A stretch of 64,000 nucleotides of DNA from assembly GCF_000374125.1 (NCBI RefSeq), contig NZ_KB893637.1, positions 1 to 64,000 of the forward strand, written 5' to 3'. Below the pieces are notes generated by a model. The model did no database searches and was not told where the DNA came from. It saw only the letters and a program-made list of their open reading frames with translations. This document shows, in pieces, positions 16,221-24,661 of the stretch (positions are counted from its first letter, which is position 1; each line of letters starts with the position of its first letter). The stretch comes from Niabella aurantiaca DSM 17617 (lineage in GTDB: Bacteria > Bacteroidota > Bacteroidia > Chitinophagales > Chitinophagaceae). The position numbers and the translations under genes are program-made.

Positions 16221-17666
16221 ATGGACCAAAAGAATCGAAACTCGAGAAGGAAGTTTATCCGGAATTCTGCGCTGGCCGGCAGTGCTTTTTTTATTGTGCC
16301 GAGACATGTACTGGGCAGGGGCTTTGTGGCTCCCAGCGATAAGCTGGTGGTAGCGGGCGTGGGTGTTGGCGGAAAAGGTGCGGGCGATATCAGCATGTTT
16401 CACAAAAGCGGCAATGCCGAGATCGCATTTCTTTGCGACGTTGATGATCGCCAGGCGGCGGGCAGCCGGAAACGGTTTCCGAATGCAAAGTATTACCATG
16501 ACTGGAGAGAACTGCTGGATAAAGAGAGCAAGCACTTTGATGCGGTGAGCGTGAGCACGCCGGATCATACCCATGCTATTGTTGCTTTTCATGCCATGCA
16601 ACTCAACAAGCACGTATATGTGCAGAAGCCATTGTCGCATGATATATGGGAATCCCGTATGCTGGGCGATGCTGCAAAACGGTATAAAGTGGTTACCCAA
16701 ATGGGGGACCAGGGTTCGTCCAACGACGGGGTCCGGGACCTGCGGGAGTGGTATGAAGCCGGCCTGATCGGCGAAATTGAATCGGTTCATTGCTGGACCA
16801 ACCGGCCGGTATGGCCACAGGGAATTGTATGGCCTTCAGAAAAACCGCCCGTGCCCGAAGGGCTTAACTGGGACCTGTGGCTGGGTACGGCTCCTTACCG
16901 TGAATATGAAGGCAATGTGGTTCCTTTTAACTGGCGGGGCTGGTGGGACTATGGTACCGGCGCCTTAGGCGATATGGCCTGTCATATCGTTGGGCCTGTA
17001 TTTAAAGTACTGGGCCTGGGCTTTCCCACAGAAGTGACCTGCAGTTTGTCTACTCCGTATGTTAAAAACTGGACGCAGGTATATGCACCGGACAGTCCTC
17101 CGGTTTCTTCTTCCATTCATTTTAAATACAAAGGAAAAAACGGTAAGGACATTAAGCTGCATTGGATGGACGGTGGTATTCAGCCGGAGCGGCCGGACGA
17201 ACTGGGACCGAATGATATTATGGGAGGCAAAGGTGATGTAGGCAATGGGGCGCTCTTTGTTGGAACCAAGGGAAAGATGATGTGTGGCGTGTATGGCCAG
17301 GATCCAACCTTGCTGCCCGTTTCAAAAATGAGTGGAGTGAATGTGGCCCGGAAATATGCACGTATTCCCGGCGGTGCAGAGGGGCATTATAAACAATGGG
17401 TGGATGCCTGTATTGCCGGCTACGAAAAAGGAAGCAAAATGGTGGACTCTCCGTTTAACGGGTATGCAGTTCCGCTTACTGAAAGCATCCTGATGGGGAA
17501 CCTGGCCATCCGTAGTTTTAATTATAAAGACGATAAGGGCAAATTCCCCGGTCGCGGTATTACTCTGCAATGGGATGGCGGCAAGATGAAGGTGACCAAC
17601 TTTGAACCGGCAAATCAGTATGTGAAGCGTACCTATCGCGAAGGCTGGCCGGACCTCAAATTCTGA
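16221..17666 (+). CDS. Gfo/Idh/MocA-family oxidoreductase with Tat signal, copy 2
   Basis: 481 residues, a tandem paralogue of the preceding gene. The Tat segment (SRRKFIRNSALAGSAFFIVP) is identical between the two, including the DNA around it. The Rossmann motif is VVAGVGVGGKGAGDI, the dinucleotide-binding Asp is in CDVDDRQAA, and the EKP-type motif is QKPLSHDI. GTGALGDMACHIVGPVF is conserved. Differences cluster in the C-terminal substrate domain (for example YVKNWTQVYAPDSPPVSS against the copy-1 equivalent), so the pair may act on different sugars or in sequence. A strong terminator follows at 17701. Confidence 0.9.
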   Translation: MDQKNRNSRRKFIRNSALAGSAFFIVPRHVLGRGFVAPSDKLVVAGVGVGGKGAGDISMFHKSGNAEIAFLCDVDDRQAAGSRKRFPNAKYYHDWRELLDKESKHFDAVSVSTPDHTHAIVAFHAMQLNKHVYVQKPLSHDIWESRMLGDAAKRYKVVTQMGDQGSSNDGVRDLREWYEAGLIGEIESVHCWTNRPVWPQGIVWPSEKPPVPEGLNWDLWLGTAPYREYEGNVVPFNWRGWWDYGTGALGDMACHIVGPVFKVLGLGFPTEVTCSLSTPYVKNWTQVYAPDSPPVSSSIHFKYKGKNGKDIKLHWMDGGIQPERPDELGPNDIMGGKGDVGNGALFVGTKGKMMCGVYGQDPTLLPVSKMSGVNVARKYARIPGGAEGHYKQWVDACIAGYEKGSKMVDSPFNGYAVPLTESILMGNLAIRSFNYKDDKGKFPGRGITLQWDGGKMKVTNFEPANQYVKRTYREGWPDLKF

Positions 17667-17700
17667 CGGGGCATTTAAAAGAATCAGATCAAACAAACAA

Positions 17701-17737
17701 GAGGGTATCTCAAAAGCCAGGGATGCCCTCTTTTTTT
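17701..17737 (+). terminator. Rho-independent terminator after the Gfo/Idh pair
   Basis: GAGGGTATC (17701-17709) pairs with GATGCCCTC (17722-17730), one G-U pair, 12-base loop, followed directly by seven T. It lies 35 bp after the stop codon of the second oxidoreductase. Confidence 0.85.
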
Positions 17738-17818
17738 GCGGTTGCCTGCGGTTCTCGTTTTTTCCGGGTCCCTTCCAGGAGACCCGGAAAAGAAAAAGGG
17801 ATCAAATATCAGCAGGGG

Positions 17819-18670
17819 CTATGAAGAAATCAGGTTTACCGAAACGATATGGCTGTAGGCTTCGTTTAAGAAATTGGGGATTAAATGCTTATTGGTCCAT
17901 AGGATCTTATCCGGGTCCTTGAGCTGATCGATCATGCTGGTGAGTTTTTCCTGCCCGTGGTTGTCAATGACGGTCTTCCGTTTGTCTTCCGATTGAAAAT
18001 GCCTGAGCATTCCTTCTGCATCAGCCTCAGGATGGAACTGCGTACCGAACATATAAGGGTTGAATGAAATGCCCATCACAGCCCTCTCATAGGGCACATG
18101 CGGGCGCTCCTTTTCGATACAGGTGATGTATGCTCCCATATCGTTCAAAATATCCAGGTTGGGCTGTATGAGCTGAAAATCCCTGCTGTCGACCGCATAG
18201 AAAGGATCGCTTAAATTTTCAAATACCGGGTTCGATCCGGCTTCCGGCAGCATATGTACCGGGAAAACGCCAAAAGAAGTGGATTTCCGTTTACAGATCA
18301 GGCCGGCATTGAAATACCTGCTGGCCAGCTGAAAAGAGTGACAGATAAAAAAGACGAACTTTTTCTGTTCATTGTCCGGATTCTCATTCCACCGGAGCAA
18401 TTCGTTCAGCCATTTGTTCCAGTGAATGTCCCAGTCGTCAAAACGGGTGCTCAACGGATCTCCCGGGCCGCCACTGGAAATATAAATATCGTACGACATA
18501 TCCGGCAGTTCGTTTTTAACGCGAACATCAAATACGTCATAGGTCAGGTCAACCTGTTTTTCGTCTGCCCACCGGTGCACGATCTCTCTAATGCAGCGCA
18601 TGCCCTGGTTGGGCTGCCCTTCATTCAGGTCCAGTATGGCAAAACGAACACATTCTTTTTCCATCAACAT
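17819..18670 (-). CDS. Class I glutamine amidotransferase-like protein
   Basis: 283 residues. The nucleophile elbow is FVFFICHSFQLA (Cys110) and the partner motif GTQFHPEADAEG gives His213 and Glu215, the full catalytic triad of class I glutamine amidotransferases. YISSGGPGDPLS near residue 63 is the oxyanion-loop region. Unlike GuaA or PurL subunits, no synthase domain is attached and no partner gene lies beside it, so it may hydrolyse gamma-glutamyl compounds or serve an unidentified partner. Two in-frame start codons (18670 and 18664) are possible. It follows the 18750-19355 lipoprotein gene on the same strand with a 79-bp gap. Confidence 0.85.
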   Translation of the reverse strand: MLMEKECVRFAILDLNEGQPNQGMRCIREIVHRWADEKQVDLTYDVFDVRVKNELPDMSYDIYISSGGPGDPLSTRFDDWDIHWNKWLNELLRWNENPDNEQKKFVFFICHSFQLASRYFNAGLICKRKSTSFGVFPVHMLPEAGSNPVFENLSDPFYAVDSRDFQLIQPNLDILNDMGAYITCIEKERPHVPYERAVMGISFNPYMFGTQFHPEADAEGMLRHFQSEDKRKTVIDNHGQEKLTSMIDQLKDPDKILWTNKHLIPNFLNEAYSHIVSVNLISS

Positions 18671-18749
18671 CCTGCAAAAATAGCGATTGGAGCCTTAATG
18701 GTCGTTAATCCCCGTCAAGAATTACTAACAGGGGTGTATATTTTAACGT

Positions 18750-19355
18750 TTAACGGTATTGCTTGGTGATCGCATAACCGATCTTGCCATTCACTCTTTT
18801 CAACACATTTCCATTGATTTGCCGGCGTCTTTTCCGGTCGGAACGGTCAAGAAAAATGCCCTTGCTGTTAAAGGGCTGCGGTGTTTCAAAAAATACCAGC
18901 GTACAATAACTTTCTCCTTTTAGTGTATTGTTGAGGGCTTTATTCCGCACCGACATCTGTACCAGTTTCCGCGCCCGCAGCCCTTCGTAGTAGTCTACGT
19001 TGGCGATCCAGGTACATTGGATCGCCTGCATCTCTTCCACCAGGGCTTTAACGCCCCGGACATCATAGTGATGTGCCTGCAGACTGTCTGCAAAGGCCGG
19101 CTCGTTGAGGTTGAAATGATAGATGTATTTGATGCTGTCCTCGTTGAATTCAAAGGAAATATTGGTAAAGGTCTTTTCCTCAAAGAGAACGGAAAAGGGG
19201 TGCTGCGCATATAACCGGCTGAAATCAGCCTTGATCGCCAGCAGCTTTTGTTCATTCCGGGCATAAAAATTCCGCGTAAAGTTCCGGGGATAAGAGCAGC
19301 TGCAAAGAATACTGGCCAGCGCTATTACGGACGATATAAAAGTTCTGTTTTTCAT
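18750..19355 (-). CDS. Lipoprotein of unknown function
   Basis: 201 residues. A lipoprotein signal peptide with lipobox LCSC at 17-20 follows MKNRTF. The mature part is basic and rich in aromatic residues (SFEFNEDSIKYIYHFNLN, TWIANVDYYEGLRARKL, YCTLVFFETPQPF) without a family that I recognise. Its ATG overlaps the stop of the upstream gene by four bases (ATGA), so the two are translated from one mRNA and probably act together at the envelope. Confidence 0.7.
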   Translation of the reverse strand: MKNRTFISSVIALASILCSCSYPRNFTRNFYARNEQKLLAIKADFSRLYAQHPFSVLFEEKTFTNISFEFNEDSIKYIYHFNLNEPAFADSLQAHHYDVRGVKALVEEMQAIQCTWIANVDYYEGLRARKLVQMSVRNKALNNTLKGESYCTLVFFETPQPFNSKGIFLDRSDRKRRRQINGNVLKRVNGKIGYAITKQYR

Positions 19356-20275
19356 TTTGAAATCCTCGGGGTCCAGACACTGACCCCGTAAATAATGTTT
19401 TTTAAAAATTCGGGCGACAGTTGCTGCACGGTCCTCGCTCCATAGTCCCAGTATTCAAACTCAATATTGCCATCGGTACGTTTCCGGATATTGGTCAGTA
19501 ATACATAGTGGGTGGGCGTGCTGATCATCGATTGTTTGTGCGACTTCCGGTAAAGCTTTTTGTTGTTCAGGTAAAGGAATACCAATCCCTTTTGCATATG
19601 GGCCGCCAGGTATCCGGGCAGGTCTTTTATCGAGGGGCGGAAAAGATCGGCTCCCCTGGCTTTTACGTTCCCGTTAAACAGACGCCGGAGCATCCGGTTA
19701 AACTTTGCAAAGTTCGTGGAAGCCCAAAAAGTATTTTCATCGCCTTTCTGAAAGCGCCGGTTGAAAACATTAAGATACCCTTTAAAATGGTCTGCCAGGG
19801 TCAGGAACCACATCTGGCCCGCGGGGTTGATGTCCAGGGAACCTTTATAACGCAGAAGACCGGCTTCCATCCTGACGGGTTTGCTGGGCTTAAGCTGGTT
19901 CTTTCCGATGTTGGCCTGCCCGTTCCTGTACAGCTCCACCATGAACCGCGCAAAGCCCAGCGGATCATAAGTGAGCGGTATATAGGTAAGCGCCGAATAT
20001 GCGCAGAAATTGGTGGTTTTCCCTTCATAAAATGCAAAGGGCTCTATGGTAAAGGTTTTCAGGTTGTGCAGTAACAGGGCAGGAGGTACATTGGGCCACC
20101 ACTTGCTCTGCTGCAGGTCTTTTATGCTGTTTAAATACCGCAATGCCTGCTCAGGGGTACTCTTCCTGGCAGTATCTGCAGGCAGCACCGCCCGGCCGGT
20201 AAATGGCTGGAAAACCAGGAATGCAATAAAAAGAATGATTTTTACAGTCTTTATTTTCGAGGTTGCGATCATCAT
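19352..20275 (-). CDS. Secreted protein with predicted papain-like cysteine peptidase fold
   Basis: 307 residues from the ATG at 20275; the following ATG (20272) is equally possible, and a longer reading to 20374 gives no signal peptide. Residues 12-30 are a signal peptide (VKIILFIAFLVFQPFTGRA). I see a candidate Cys-His-Asp arrangement: Cys91 at the head of a helix (NFCAYSALTYIPL), His256 (THYVLLTNI) and Asp277 in the strand FEYWDYG, followed by LSPEFLKNIIYGV. That order and spacing fit papain/C39-type folds. The idea rests on this pattern only; no named family is recognised. Translationally coupled to the lipoprotein gene downstream. Confidence 0.65.
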   Translation of the reverse strand: MMIATSKIKTVKIILFIAFLVFQPFTGRAVLPADTARKSTPEQALRYLNSIKDLQQSKWWPNVPPALLLHNLKTFTIEPFAFYEGKTTNFCAYSALTYIPLTYDPLGFARFMVELYRNGQANIGKNQLKPSKPVRMEAGLLRYKGSLDINPAGQMWFLTLADHFKGYLNVFNRRFQKGDENTFWASTNFAKFNRMLRRLFNGNVKARGADLFRPSIKDLPGYLAAHMQKGLVFLYLNNKKLYRKSHKQSMISTPTHYVLLTNIRKRTDGNIEFEYWDYGARTVQQLSPEFLKNIIYGVSVWTPRISK

Positions 20276-20626
20276 GGTCCCGAAAATAATGATTTTTGCA
20301 TTGCCACAGAGATTCTGTGCTGAGGCACAGAATCTTCGCGCTTCCGGCAGTGGGCTAACCGCAGCGTGTACCAACTGCTACAAGGCGTTGTGGCAGGATT
20401 TTTTTGATAAATCTTAACATTTTTTTCCGCATCCCTTTTGGTTGATCCAACTGCGAAGCGGGAAACCATGGCCCGCGCCCCGGTCAGTGAGGGCACTGAC
20501 CAGGCAATAAATTTATAAAGATCATTTTGATGCCGGTTCATTATGAGCGGTTCCCTGCAAGTTAGTTAATCACGAGGCAGACCCCGTTGACGGATCGCAG
20601 GAGGAAAGGCTTCGCAAAACCGCTGA
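20276..20626. other. Gene-free stretch with two hairpins
   Basis: No gene seen. An 11-bp perfect stem, AGATTCTGTGC / GCACAGAATCT (20310-20320, 20325-20335) with a TGAG loop, lies 35 bp upstream of the papain-like gene and may be in its leader. A second stem, GGTCAGTG / CACTGACC (20482-20489, 20494-20501) with an AGGG loop, has no adjoining T-run. Confidence 0.5.
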
Positions 20627-21148
20627 TTATTTGTTGGCTTCTATATCACCGTTGAATGAAATAGGGGTCTTATTTAAACTGAGCACACGCAGGGATGCAA
20701 AACCAGAGGGGGAGATGGTAAGAAAAAGCGACTGTACCTCATTGTTATCTTTTGGAGTGATCTCTATTTCATAGTTGTTCTTCCGGTCTCTTTTTTTATA
20801 GTCAAATTTGGTAGACGTGAATTTGATCCCTCCTTTGGTAGGGTCTACGGGAGCCGTATAGGACCGGCCAAAAAAGGGCAGATAAGCGATCACGGAATCG
20901 GGTGTAACCCTCAGGTCATAGTGTGAAGTGAGTTGGTAGAGATTGCTGGCATTGGGAAACAGGAACCGGGGATTAAAACGGCTGTCCTCAGTTGGAAAAA
21001 CGCTGTTGGCAATAAATGTATAATTCTGGTCGGTGACCGCCGCCAAGATGGCTTCAGACTGGCCGGTGGTTTGTTTTTGTGAAGCGCATGCGGTAAAAAT
21101 AGCGACTGCTGATAATAAGATCAGCAATGAATGATGTATCGGTTTCAT
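20627..21148 (-). CDS. DUF4251 lipoprotein
   Basis: 173 residues. Lipoprotein signal peptide with lipobox FTAC at 18-21. The body matches DUF4251: QNYTFIANSVFPTE, then LTSHYDLRVTPDSVIAYLPFFG and the GGIKFTSTKFDY strand. The family is a small beta-rich domain of unknown function found in Bacteroidota envelopes. It stands alone, 350 bp away from the papain-like gene on the same strand. Confidence 0.87.
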   Translation of the reverse strand: MKPIHHSLLILLSAVAIFTACASQKQTTGQSEAILAAVTDQNYTFIANSVFPTEDSRFNPRFLFPNASNLYQLTSHYDLRVTPDSVIAYLPFFGRSYTAPVDPTKGGIKFTSTKFDYKKRDRKNNYEIEITPKDNNEVQSLFLTISPSGFASLRVLSLNKTPISFNGDIEANK

Positions 21149-21480
21149 AAAAAACTGTTTTATTCATGATGCGATCTGAGGGTAATTTACACAATTTTTG
21201 GGGAATGAAAATGCGTATGGGGCCTTTTTGTTCCGCTGTCGGGATGCCGGGGCATCTTGTTTCCTGGGAAAACGCAGGATCATAAGGGTTTGTTTTTCAG
21301 CGCTGCAGGATGCATTCAATTGATGACTGACAGTCTTCAGCGTTCAGCGAAAGATGCCGGATACGCCGCCGCGTTCATTGCTTACCGCAAGGTCCTGCGG
21401 TTTATTGCCCGGCGTTCTTCGCATGTTCTTTGCCGTTGCGGGAACGCAGGACCACCGCAAGCTATAGACCGGGGGCTGTA
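21149..21480. other. Gene-free stretch
   Basis: About 330 bp between the DUF4251 start and the end of terC. I see no gene. A short stem, CCGCAAGGTCCTGCGG, occurs around 21388-21403 and a partly related sequence (CGCAGGACCACCGCAAG) at 21444-21460; neither looks like a terminator of terC because no T-run follows. Confidence 0.4.
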
Positions 21481-22314
21481 TCAGGATTGTTTGCCTGTAC
21501 CGTCCTTCTGCTCCCCGTCCCTGGGTAGTACCGGGCTGTTTAGCTGCACCACATGCTGCTGCTGCTTTTTACGCATAAACAGGTTCAGCAGCTCTACAAT
21601 GAACGAAAAAGCCATTGCAAAATAAATGTAGTTCTTTAAATGCAGCTCATGTGCCATATCGGCATTCCAGCCTTCTACGATCAGGCTTACGCCGATCATT
21701 ACCAGGAAAGACAAGGCCAGCATTTTTATGGTAGGGTGATTTTGTATAAAATCGGAGATCTTTGCGCTGAATGTAAACATAACGATCATGGCCACGATGA
21801 CCGCCGCGATCATGATCTCAATATGTTTGGCCGTACCGCCTGCGGTAATGACACTGTCGAAGGAAAAGACCGCATCAATAACCAGTATCTGGCCGATGGC
21901 CTGCCCAAAGCTGAGCTGTTTTTTATTTTGTGCCGCGGCCGAAGGATCTTCTCCTTCGAGTTTGTGGTGGATCTCTTTTACGGATTTGTATATAAGAAAA
22001 AGCCCCCCGGCCAGCATTACCAGGCTGGCCAGGTCAAATCCTTTGCCAAACCAGGATTCGGGAATAATATGCTTACCCTTTTGTGCCAGCAGCCAGCTCA
22101 GTGCCATCAGCAGCAAACAGCGGGATAAAATGCCGGTGACCATCCACACACGCCGGGCTTTTTTCCGGGAGTCCTTGTGCAGGCGGTTGAGGATGATGCT
22201 GACAAAAATAACATTGTCGATACCCAGGACGATCTCCAGGATGGAAAGGATCAGGAAACTGATCAGGGAATCGACGGTGAATAGTTCAGCAGTTGAAATA
22301 AATAAAAGCGCCAT
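21481..22314 (-). CDS. TerC-family integral membrane protein
   Basis: 277 residues with seven or so hydrophobic segments. The family signature is at the start of the second segment, SILEIVLGIDNVIFVSI (near residue 26), and is repeated in the second half as VIDAVFSFDSVITA (near residue 148); the acidic residues in these segments are thought to bind metal ions. TerC-family proteins of this kind take part in metal (Mn2+) homeostasis or envelope stress rather than tellurite resistance as such. It follows pyrD by 14 bp on the same strand and is probably co-transcribed. Confidence 0.93.
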   Translation of the reverse strand: MALLFISTAELFTVDSLISFLILSILEIVLGIDNVIFVSIILNRLHKDSRKKARRVWMVTGILSRCLLLMALSWLLAQKGKHIIPESWFGKGFDLASLVMLAGGLFLIYKSVKEIHHKLEGEDPSAAAQNKKQLSFGQAIGQILVIDAVFSFDSVITAGGTAKHIEIMIAAVIVAMIVMFTFSAKISDFIQNHPTIKMLALSFLVMIGVSLIVEGWNADMAHELHLKNYIYFAMAFSFIVELLNLFMRKKQQQHVVQLNSPVLPRDGEQKDGTGKQS

Positions 22315-22328
22315 AATGATTTTTTGGT

Positions 22329-23369
22329 TTATAGATGATTGCAGATATGCTTCACAATGGTAGGACCTTCATAGATAAAGCCGGTCCAGATCTGTATGAG
22401 GGAAGCGCCTGCTTCCAGTTTTTCTTTTGCGTCCGCGGCGGTAAAGATCCCTCCGGATGCGATAATGGGGATGGCCCCGTCGGTTTGCTCTGTAATGTAT
22501 TTTACAATGGCCGTGCTTTTTTGCTGTACAGGTCTGCCGCTCAGCCCCCCGGCGCCGATCGCCTCGATCTCGCTGAGGGGGGTGCTCAGGTTACTGCGGT
22601 CAATGGTGGTATTGGTAGCTACCAGGCCATCGAGCTGGATCTCCAATGCCAGCGAGATCACATCATCGACCTGCTCGCGGGTGAGGTCCGGCGCTATTTT
22701 CAGCAGGATGGGCTTTGCAAATGCCTTGCCATTGTTGATCATTGCCAGGTTCAGCAAGATTTTCCGGAGCGCATCCTTGTCCTGTAATGCACGCAGCCCC
22801 GGGGTATTCGGACTGCTCACATTGACTACAAAATAGTCCACGAACGGATGCAGTCTTGTAAAGCAGGCCGCATAGTCCTGCCAGGCATTTTCATTCGGTG
22901 TGATCTTGTTTTTCCCGATATTGCCCCCGATGATCAACGGGTATTTTTCCTGGCTGCCGGCTTTTTTTGTACGCCATTCTTCCAGCCGCCGGGCAACGAT
23001 ATCAACGCCGTCGTTGTTGAATCCCATCCGGTTGATCAACGCTTTATCTGCAGGCAGGCGGAACAGCCGGGGCTGCTCATTACCCTCCTGTGGCAGCGGC
23101 GTAACCGTACCGATCTCCACAAATCCGAAGCCCAGTGCCTCCAGTTCATTGAGGAAGAGGGCATTTTTGTCAAAACCGGCACCCAGGCCCACCGGGTTTT
23201 TAAGTGTCAGGTTCAAAAAGCGGGTCTCTTTTACCGGGGCATCAGTAAAAGACCGGACGATCGATTTGCCCAGTTTGTTCTTTGTCAACAACTGCAAATG
23301 GTGCATGGCCATATAATGGACACGTTCCGGCGGAAATGTGAAATAAAATTTTCGTAAAAGGCGGTACAT
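22329..23369 (-). CDS. pyrD: Quinone-dependent dihydroorotate dehydrogenase
   Basis: 346 residues from ATG 23369 (MYRLLRKFYFTFPPERVHY), the conserved class 2 N-terminus whose helices dock to the inner membrane and deliver electrons to quinone. FMN-binding and catalytic segments are seen in order: VGLGAGFDKNA, GFGFVEIGTVTP, NRMGFNNDG, VNVSSPNTPGLR (with the class 2 catalytic Ser), LLKIAPDL, ATNTTIDRS and GLSGRPV, IASGGI. It catalyses the fourth step of pyrimidine synthesis. A TATATTTG promoter element (23376-23383) lies only 6 bp from the ATG, so the mRNA is probably leaderless. terC follows in the same operon. Confidence 0.96.
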   Translation of the reverse strand: MYRLLRKFYFTFPPERVHYMAMHHLQLLTKNKLGKSIVRSFTDAPVKETRFLNLTLKNPVGLGAGFDKNALFLNELEALGFGFVEIGTVTPLPQEGNEQPRLFRLPADKALINRMGFNNDGVDIVARRLEEWRTKKAGSQEKYPLIIGGNIGKNKITPNENAWQDYAACFTRLHPFVDYFVVNVSSPNTPGLRALQDKDALRKILLNLAMINNGKAFAKPILLKIAPDLTREQVDDVISLALEIQLDGLVATNTTIDRSNLSTPLSEIEAIGAGGLSGRPVQQKSTAIVKYITEQTDGAIPIIASGGIFTAADAKEKLEAGASLIQIWTGFIYEGPTIVKHICNHL

Positions 23370-23375
23370 AAAGTG

Positions 23376-23383
23376 CAAATATA
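23376..23383 (-). promoter_or_regulatory. pyrD -7 promoter element
   Basis: On the minus strand TATATTTG is a perfect match to the Bacteroidota -7 consensus TAnnTTTG. Six bases (CACTTT) separate it from the start codon. The octamer array at 23391-23436 occupies the region where the -33 element should be. Confidence 0.65.
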
Positions 23384-23390
23384 GCCCAGA

Positions 23391-23436
23391 ATTGAAGATT
23401 TGAAATTTGGGAATTTGAAAATTTGAAAATGAGAAG
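23391..23436 (+). repeat. ATTTG/ATGAG octamer array, site 1
   Basis: Consecutive 7-8 bp units read ATTGAAG, ATTTGAA, ATTTGGGA, ATTTGAAA, ATTTGAAA, ATGAGAAG. It sits directly upstream of the pyrD promoter. Related arrays occur at four other intergenic sites, all in this orientation. Confidence 0.65.
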
Positions 23437-23644
23437 CCGGTATCAGGCGTGGGGCCGGATCGGACCGGGACAGTTCCTGTGGTTCGCGCTTAACGTTCAA
23501 CGTGCTGTTCTTCGCTCAGCCGGCTGTTTAAAAACGATTCGACATAATCGGTATAGCCATTAAAATGTACCGGTCTTTTATTGCATCTCTTATGGCTTCA
23601 CTGTATCCGCCATTTGTAAAAAATCGGGGTTGAACGGTCATTTG

Positions 23645-23927
23645 GCAAAAGAGGTATCGCCCCGGAAGATCCGGCAAGAACGGGTTTTAACCGCTTATAA
23701 AATTACAAAAAGCAGAAGAGAACGATCGGTCCGGTGCATGATGGACCGTGCCCATGGCAGTCATGGAATGACCGCCTCGGGGCTGACCAAAAAGGTCATC
23801 GAATGATGAATTTATTCGGGTAGGTGATGGAGACTGATAGTCTTTTATGCGATTCTCAGAGCCTTCATTTACCTTTTTAGTCAGCCCCGATAACGACGCG
23901 CCAATGGCCCTTATAAGGGTAATCAGC
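23645..23927 (-). repeat. Dispersed repeat with TIR-bounded core, copy 2 (inverted)
   Basis: Inverted copy of the repeat at 9136-9418. The core is 23778-23889 (112 bp), with the same 19-bp terminal inverted repeats. Compared with copy 1 it has two substitutions in the core. The flanks align (for example the CCGTTCTTGCCGGATCTT segment at the outer end, and GGCGCG-GTTATCGGGG at the other) but carry many changes and small indels. It fills the space between pyrD and ung. Confidence 0.8.
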
Positions 23928-23986
23928 ATTTTATTAATGTGAAAGATGCCTGGGGTTTAAAAGCGGATCTGATCTGGAATCCAAAC

Positions 23987-24661
23987 CTATTCAACCTTCC
24001 AGTCAACAGGATCGATGCCATTTGCTGCCAGGTATTCATTGGTCTTTGAAAAAGGCCGGCTTCCAAAAAAGCCATTGTGAGCGGAAAGCGGGGAGGGGTG
24101 GGCCGACCGGAGGATCAGGTGTTTTGAAGCATCGATGAGCGAAGCTTTTTCCTGTGCGAATTTGCCCCATAAAATAAATACGACATGCTCTTTATCCTGC
24201 GATACCTTCCGGATCACGGCATCCGTAAATGTGGCCCAGCCTATTTTTGAATGGCTCATGGGCTCGCCTGCTCTTACGGTTAACGATGCATTGAGCATAA
24301 AAACACCCTGTTGCGCCCACCGGGTCAGATCTCCGCTTTTGGCGGGAGGAACACCAAGATCTGCCTGCAGCTCTTTGTAAATATTTACCAGCGAAGGAGG
24401 AAGCGGCACTCCTTTCTGAACAGAGAAGCACAGACCATGCGCCTGACCGGCCCCATGATACGGGTCCTGACCAAGGAGCAGGACCTTTACCTGATCGAAC
24501 GGCGTTGTGTTGAAGGCATTAAAGATATTCTTTCCGGCAGGATAGATGATCTTTCCCGCCTGCTTTTCGGTTTTAAGATGTTGTGCCAGCGATTCAAAAT
24601 AGGGTTTTTGAAATTCATCCTGCAATTCTTTTTTCCAGGAGTCCTCAATTGCTACTTCCAT
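23987..24661 (-). CDS. ung: Uracil-DNA glycosylase, family 1
   Basis: 224 residues, normal length. Removes uracil from DNA, initiating base-excision repair. The water-activating loop GQDPYHG is at 64-70 (catalytic Asp66), followed by AHGLCFSV; the DNA-intercalating loop HPSPLSAHNGFFGSRPF lies near residues 190-206 with the catalytic His. Uracil-recognition Asn is in FMLNASLTVR. It is monocistronic and not near other repair genes. Confidence 0.96.
   Translation of the reverse strand: MEVAIEDSWKKELQDEFQKPYFESLAQHLKTEKQAGKIIYPAGKNIFNAFNTTPFDQVKVLLLGQDPYHGAGQAHGLCFSVQKGVPLPPSLVNIYKELQADLGVPPAKSGDLTRWAQQGVFMLNASLTVRAGEPMSHSKIGWATFTDAVIRKVSQDKEHVVFILWGKFAQEKASLIDASKHLILRSAHPSPLSAHNGFFGSRPFSKTNEYLAANGIDPVDWKVE

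Noticed and set aside
21481-22314. A tellurite-resistance operon because of the TerC homologue
   Set aside because: No terA, terB, terD or terZ gene; the gene is coupled to pyrD, and this family is mostly linked to metal homeostasis.
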